DNA from: Rutidosis leptorrhynchoides
Taxonomy: Eukaryota; Streptophyta; Magnoliopsida; Asterales; Asteraceae
Direction: 5' to 3'
DNA: 64,000 nucleotides
NCBI RefSeq assembly: GCF_046630445.1
Contig: NC_092335.1
Location: 628,525,501-628,589,500 of the forward strand
Under the pieces are notes generated by a model, which saw only the letters and a list, made by a program, of their open reading frames with translations, made no database searches and was not told where the DNA came from. Every line of letters starts with the position of its first letter. Position 1 is the stretch's first letter. Of this stretch, positions 60,253-64,000 are shown piece by piece. The position numbers were made by a program, and so were the translations under genes.

Positions 60253-60423
60253 GGCCGAACTACCCGAGCCTTGTGAATTCGCACAACCCGAAATTCACTT
60301 CTCAACCATAAGATGACCGAACAACCCGAGTCATCGTGAATCCGCACTACTCGAGATTCACTACCTCAAATAAGGTGACCGAACAACCCGAGTCACCATG
60401 AATCCGCACTACCCGAGATTCAT
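60253..60423. repeat. Hairpin modules with conserved 12-nt loop (LTR set)
   Basis: Units at 60253-60270, 60273-60298, 60312-60335, 60336-60361, 60374-60397 and 60398-60423. Each is stem, loop close to CGAACAACCCGA or CGCACTACCCGA, complementary stem. Stems differ between units (GATGAC/GTCATC, GGTGAC/GTCACC, GTGAAT/ATTCAC, ATGAAT/ATTCAT) yet stay paired. Confidence 0.85.
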
Positions 60424-60610
60424 TTCTCAATACCAAAACCCATGGTCACGGGATTATAAAATCCACCAAATCGGGGTCATCCACAACACAACCATATCAA
60501 CCCTTCGCCATTAGGGTTACAACAACCAAATCACAACCAAGTGTGATAATGTGCACACAAAATGTGCATCTCGCCAAAGATGGTCAACCAAAACGCACAA
60601 CGTGCCGGTT

Positions 60611-60679
60611 GGACTTATACACAAGTCCATCAAAACCACCTATATGTGAAGTGAGCTCTATAACCGAGAATCACTTCAC
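60611..60679. repeat. Two further perfect inverted repeats
   Basis: GGACTT/AAGTCC (60611-60628) and GTGAAGTGA/TCACTTCAC (60646-60679, 16-nt loop). Confidence 0.75.
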
Positions 60680-61676
60680 CCGACCCGCACCCATCCTACA
60701 CATACATATGCACATAGGATATTATCACTCACCTTGAAGTCTTGAAGAAGCTTCCAAGTGAATCCGCAACTTGCCAATGGAAGATACCTATTCCATTATC
60801 ACAATTACAACAATACAATTAGGATGGATTTATAAACCACCCAATTCGACCCTTAGTGCAAATTCGACCCAAATGCACTTCCAAGTACAAACCGACACGA
60901 GTGAGAATGGTCCTAATACATCCATTAAACCCGAACACAAGTGCCAAACACGTGTCATACCCATTTTGACACTTAAACCCTAATTTTGACCCATAAAGGT
61001 CAAAATCTCATCCTTTACAAGTTTTGACACCAAAACACATTTAACTTGGTTTAATACTTCAACTTAATCCATTTTAAGTTTACAAACCTCATTAAATCGC
61101 CAAATGGGTCATAATCACCACCAAACCCTAATTTGACCCAAAGTCACAACTAGTCAACCAAATTACCCTAAATGGGTTTCAACACTTCCATAATCACCTA
61201 CTTAAGTGATTAAACTCAAATTAAAGTTCTAAACATGGCCAATTAGTTCGCCAACTCAAAATCCACCAACAATTAACAACAAACCCGATTACTAGCTTCA
61301 CTAAACCCATTTCATCACATAAAAGGGTTTTACAACTAATTAACTCAAAACCCTAACTTGAATATCAAATTAAATAATTGAAATTCGGAGTTTGAGCTTA
61401 CCAATACTATCACCGTGTAGCCGAGAACGAAAGGAACAACTTTAAAACCCGAGACTTTGAACGATTCGAGCTTCTTCTTCACCAAAACCTCCAATCTCTC
61501 TCTAAATATCTCTCTCTCTCTCTCTAGATATTTAGAAGGGATGAATGGACATGAAAAATGATCCAAAACTGATCCAAAGTAGCTAATATGGCACACAAAT
61601 CCGGCCCCATGTGATTTTACCCTTTTACCCCTCATTTAATTAAATAAAAACAAGGGAGTTCTGTCAGCGCCATTTT

Positions 61677-61707
61677 GCGCGGCGCGCACCAGAACCGCGC
61701 GGCGCGC
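61677..61707. other. Paired GCGCGGCGCGC sites, 20-bp spacing
   Basis: Odd palindrome GCGCGGCGCGC at 61677-61687 and 61697-61707; a third copy at about 59569 near the other LTR end. On the minus strand CTGACAG follows 9 nt after the pair. Confidence 0.85.
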
Positions 61708-62367
61708 AACAGGCCAGTTCCAGCTTCTTTTGCCTTTTAACTAATACAAATAGCCAACGCAACCAAAACCCGAATGTTATAAGTACATAAGTACGTAATA
61801 TAAATATTTGGGTCTTACAACTCTCCCCCACTTAAGCTCGATCACGTCCTCGTGATCCTCATCACTTAACCAAACGGACCCCACACACGGTCCTAAACAT
61901 AAGTTTCAAATCCGACTTTCCTAGGAAATTCTTTCCAACGAATCGCCTTCCACAACTAAATCGTCACCCGCGATTTATCAAAACCACAATCCGAGCACTA
62001 CAACCATGCTCCTTCCCTAACATCGGGAAAACTCAACCAATCTCGTACCGAGATATAACTCCCTTAGCGTACTATTACCGAGTACAACGCTAAAAGCAAC
62101 CAAGTCTCAACCTAAGGTCAACAACCCGAAACGATGAAACCGAACCAAACGAATCCTTACGGATATCACCTAATCATTAAACATCCCTTGTAGTGCGCAA
62201 TACGACCAATACGCAACTACCGTAACAATACAATCCAACGGTTAGAAACCGATAGCGCCCAAAACGGCTATGGGAACGCAAATCCCAAGGGGTACGAAAT
62301 CATCTATCGTCACACCCGTAACAAACATGTGGGCGAAATACGGCTATCGCACCACTAATCATACCAC

Positions 62368-62446
62368 ATGGTCCTCACGACCCCACCATCGACGCATAAA
62401 ACGACCGATAGTTCCCACAACATGGTCCTCACGACCCCACCATTGG
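62368..62446. repeat. 55-bp repeat with GGTC/GACC hairpin, two copies
   Basis: ATGGTCCTCACGACCCCACC occurs at 62368 and about 62423. GGTC and GACC pair around CTCAC, and outer ATGG/CCAT can pair too. Confidence 0.7.
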
Positions 62447-62479
62447 TGTATCAAACAACCAATAGATTACAACTCAACA

Positions 62480-62797
62480 TGGCCGAAACAACCCGAGCCA
62501 AAACACATATGGAGGATGGTCGAAACAACCCGAACCTTAGTGAATTCGCACAACCCGAAATCCACCAACCCAATCCATATATCTCACAACGACATGACCT
62601 CAAAACCCGAGTCATCGTGAATACGCGCAAACCGATATTCACTACTACCGCCACATAGTATAACCGAGGATGGCCGTACAACCCGAACCTTAGTGAATCC
62701 GAACTACCCGACATTCACTACCTCAAACTATGAGCCCAACCAACAGGGACATTCGTACTACCCGAAATATTGTGAATACGAACAACCCGATATTCAC
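62480..62797. repeat. Hairpin modules with conserved 12-nt loop (internal set)
   Basis: Units at 62480-62500, 62518-62536, 62540-62565, 62594-62615, 62617-62642, 62693-62718 and 62772-62797. They have the same loop class as in the LTR (CGAACAACCCGA, CGCACAACCCGA, CGAACTACCCGA, CGCGCAAACCGA), with stems TGGC/GCCA, GGT/ACC, ATGAC/GTCAT and GTGAAT/ATTCAC. Confidence 0.83.
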
Positions 62798-62818
62798 GTC
62801 CCACAACACAACCCTCTT

Positions 62819-63160
62819 GATGAAGTCAGCGGACCCCGAAGGTCATGCTCCACCAATCTCAATATCGGATGAAGTCAGCGGACCCGAAGATCATGCTTCA
62901 CCGATCTCAATACCGGATGAAGTCAGCGGACCCGAAGATCATGCTTCACCGATCTCAACACCACGCTCATGACGAAGTCAGCGGACCCTAAAGATCATGC
63001 TCCATCAATCACGTACTCCCATGATGAAGTCAGCGGACCCTAAAGATCATGCTCCATCACGCAACCATACTATAATGAAGTCAGCGGACCCCGAAAGTCA
63101 TGCTTCATTAATCATCAATACCACGATGAAGTCAGCGGACCCCGAAGGTCATGCTTCATC
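62819..63160. repeat. Seven-copy tandem array of GTCAGCGGACC units
   Basis: Starts at 62819, 62868, 62916, 62971, 63023, 63074 and 63125 (period 48-55 bp). Each unit holds GATGAAGTCAGCGGACC, then CCGAA or variants, then GGTCATGCTTCATC or variants. Outer GATGAAG/CTTCATC and inner GACC/GGTC can pair; several units have one mismatch. Confidence 0.9.
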
Positions 63161-64000
63161 AACTACATACCATAATCGAGCAAGAACCACCTATATCAAA
63201 CATAGGTACCGAACAAGAATTCTCCAAAAGAGAACCCGACACACACCTTCCTTAACCGAAGGACCTTAACCGAAGGATTTCACCTTGCTCACCAAACACG
63301 TCCATTATCTCTCAACGAGATTTACCACATTACCGCCTCGGTGGGATTCCAATCCAAACCATAAGTACAATTTATCCGAAATCGCACTCTACCACGAATC
63401 GACCCAAAACTAGGTCTCGGTAAAAATTCCAGATCTACCAAAATCATCATCCGAAATATCACACTAACACTTTCCTCGCGCAGGAGTGCGACTCCCCCAC
63501 TTGGAAACACGTTCCTATATCACAACTCGTACACCCGTACGATGCTACCAAAGGTAGACTTTACCAACAATTGGGTACACACGACCCATCACCACACCTT
63601 GCTCTAACCTTGAGCACACGAAGGATTTCAATCAATCCTTAAACACTTCGAACGAAAAGTGTACCACGATTACACAAACCATACCCTCGCAATTATCCAA
63701 TTGCTTTAGTTTGTCAAGTTTCACCTAGTCACTCATGTACCTACGGGTTTCTCCCGGTACCCTAAGTACAATGTAACCACAACACAATCGGAGTCGACAC
63801 CACGCTAGTAGGTATAAAAGAGGCACCTAATGTCGCGTCATAAAGACTCCATTACCAACACACATCGAGATTTTAAACACTCGGCCTCAAAGGTTCCAAT
63901 CACCCGACGAACCTCATGGTTCATCACTTCAACACCAAAAGCGAACACGCGCTAAACAATCGAACACCAAAACCATTTCCGTGGCTTGGTAGTAACATTC

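Larger units (their letters stand above)
59475..61819 (-). repeat. 3' LTR of element 4
   Basis: TGTAACAGCCCAAACC...GGGTCTTACA in plus reading, 2345 bp. The minus-strand tract AAGTGGGGGAGAGT next to 61820 is a good polypurine tract, so the element is minus-oriented and continues right. Flank TAAAA at 59470-59474; mate outside the window. Contains a poly-A/poly-T tract (about 59525-59551), hairpin modules, a (CT)n tract at about 61508-61532 and GCGCGGCGCGC sites. Confidence 0.8.
61820..64000 (-). mobile_element. Element 4 internal region (3' part, no pol seen)
   Basis: Begins with the polypurine tract (61820-61836). In a normal Ty3 element this place would hold integrase, but no integrase or chromodomain motif is visible in any frame. 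Instead it holds tandem and inverted repeats. Open frames at 62270-62620, 62368-62658 and 62730-63269 arise from the repeats. Probably non-autonomous, or with coding further right. Confidence 0.6.

Noticed and set aside
62819..63160. CRISPR array
   Set aside because: Plant retrotransposon context, imperfect repeats, linkers of 10-20 bp that are themselves similar, and no cas genes.
62270..63269. Open frames of 80-116 codons in element 4
   Set aside because: Arise from tandem hairpin repeats; overlapping frames are equally open and no domain is visible.

Overview
This is a plant nuclear window made almost entirely of nested LTR retrotransposons. Plant origin is shown by Ty3/gypsy chromovirus and Tat-type elements, a Ty1/copia element, hAT-like MITEs, very long AT-rich LTRs with (AT)n and (AAT)n tracts, and many stop codons of the C-to-T or G-to-A kind. 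The LTR families look like those of Asteraceae, but that is an impression from memory and no species is claimed. No intact host gene was recognised.

Layout. (1) 1-5305: 5' leader and 5' LTR of a minus-strand element (element 1); a 2 kb solo LTR sits inside the LTR. (2) 5406-16860: a complete minus-strand element (element 2) with 3.4-3.7 kb LTRs, TSD CTTCA and no gag-pol. Elements 1 and 2 both interrupt the integrase of (3), a minus-strand Tat-type Ty3 element whose pol, gag, primer site and LTR run from 16866 up to 37326. The Tat pol also holds two hAT-like MITEs (17228-17465, 18717-19394) and three 70-72 nt GT-AG introns. (4) 23588-37033: a complete but decayed chromovirus (TSD GTACG) inserted in the Tat LTR. 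Its leader carries an acidic ORF and an F-box-like ORF upstream of gag. (5) 37327-39145: a 1 kb segment with a gypsy-type transposase-domain ORF and its own TATA box, followed by a second Tat LTR in opposite orientation. (6) 39146-41743: AT-rich spacer with dispersed repeats. (7) 41749-47685: a young Ty1/copia element on the plus strand, with LTRs identical by eye and TSD ACCTT. (8) 48211-49912: a tail-to-tail inverted duplication of a decayed gene-like sequence. (9) 49913-55908: mostly unannotated AT-rich DNA with small repeats. (10) 55909-57678: a reversed fragment of a related copia element. It is cut by an LTR of the element-1 family (57679-59474), which is itself cut by a further minus-strand element (element 4: LTR 59475-61819, internal region to the window end).

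The most notable signals are the three pol introns, the F-box-like ORF in the chromovirus leader, and hairpins in element 4 that share a 12-nt loop while their stems covary. Also notable are paired GC-rich palindromes spaced 32 bp apart in unrelated LTRs, and the inverted Tat LTR flanking a promoter-bearing ORF. Relative order of insertion: Tat element first; then chromovirus, elements 1 and 2 and the MITEs; the copia element is the youngest.
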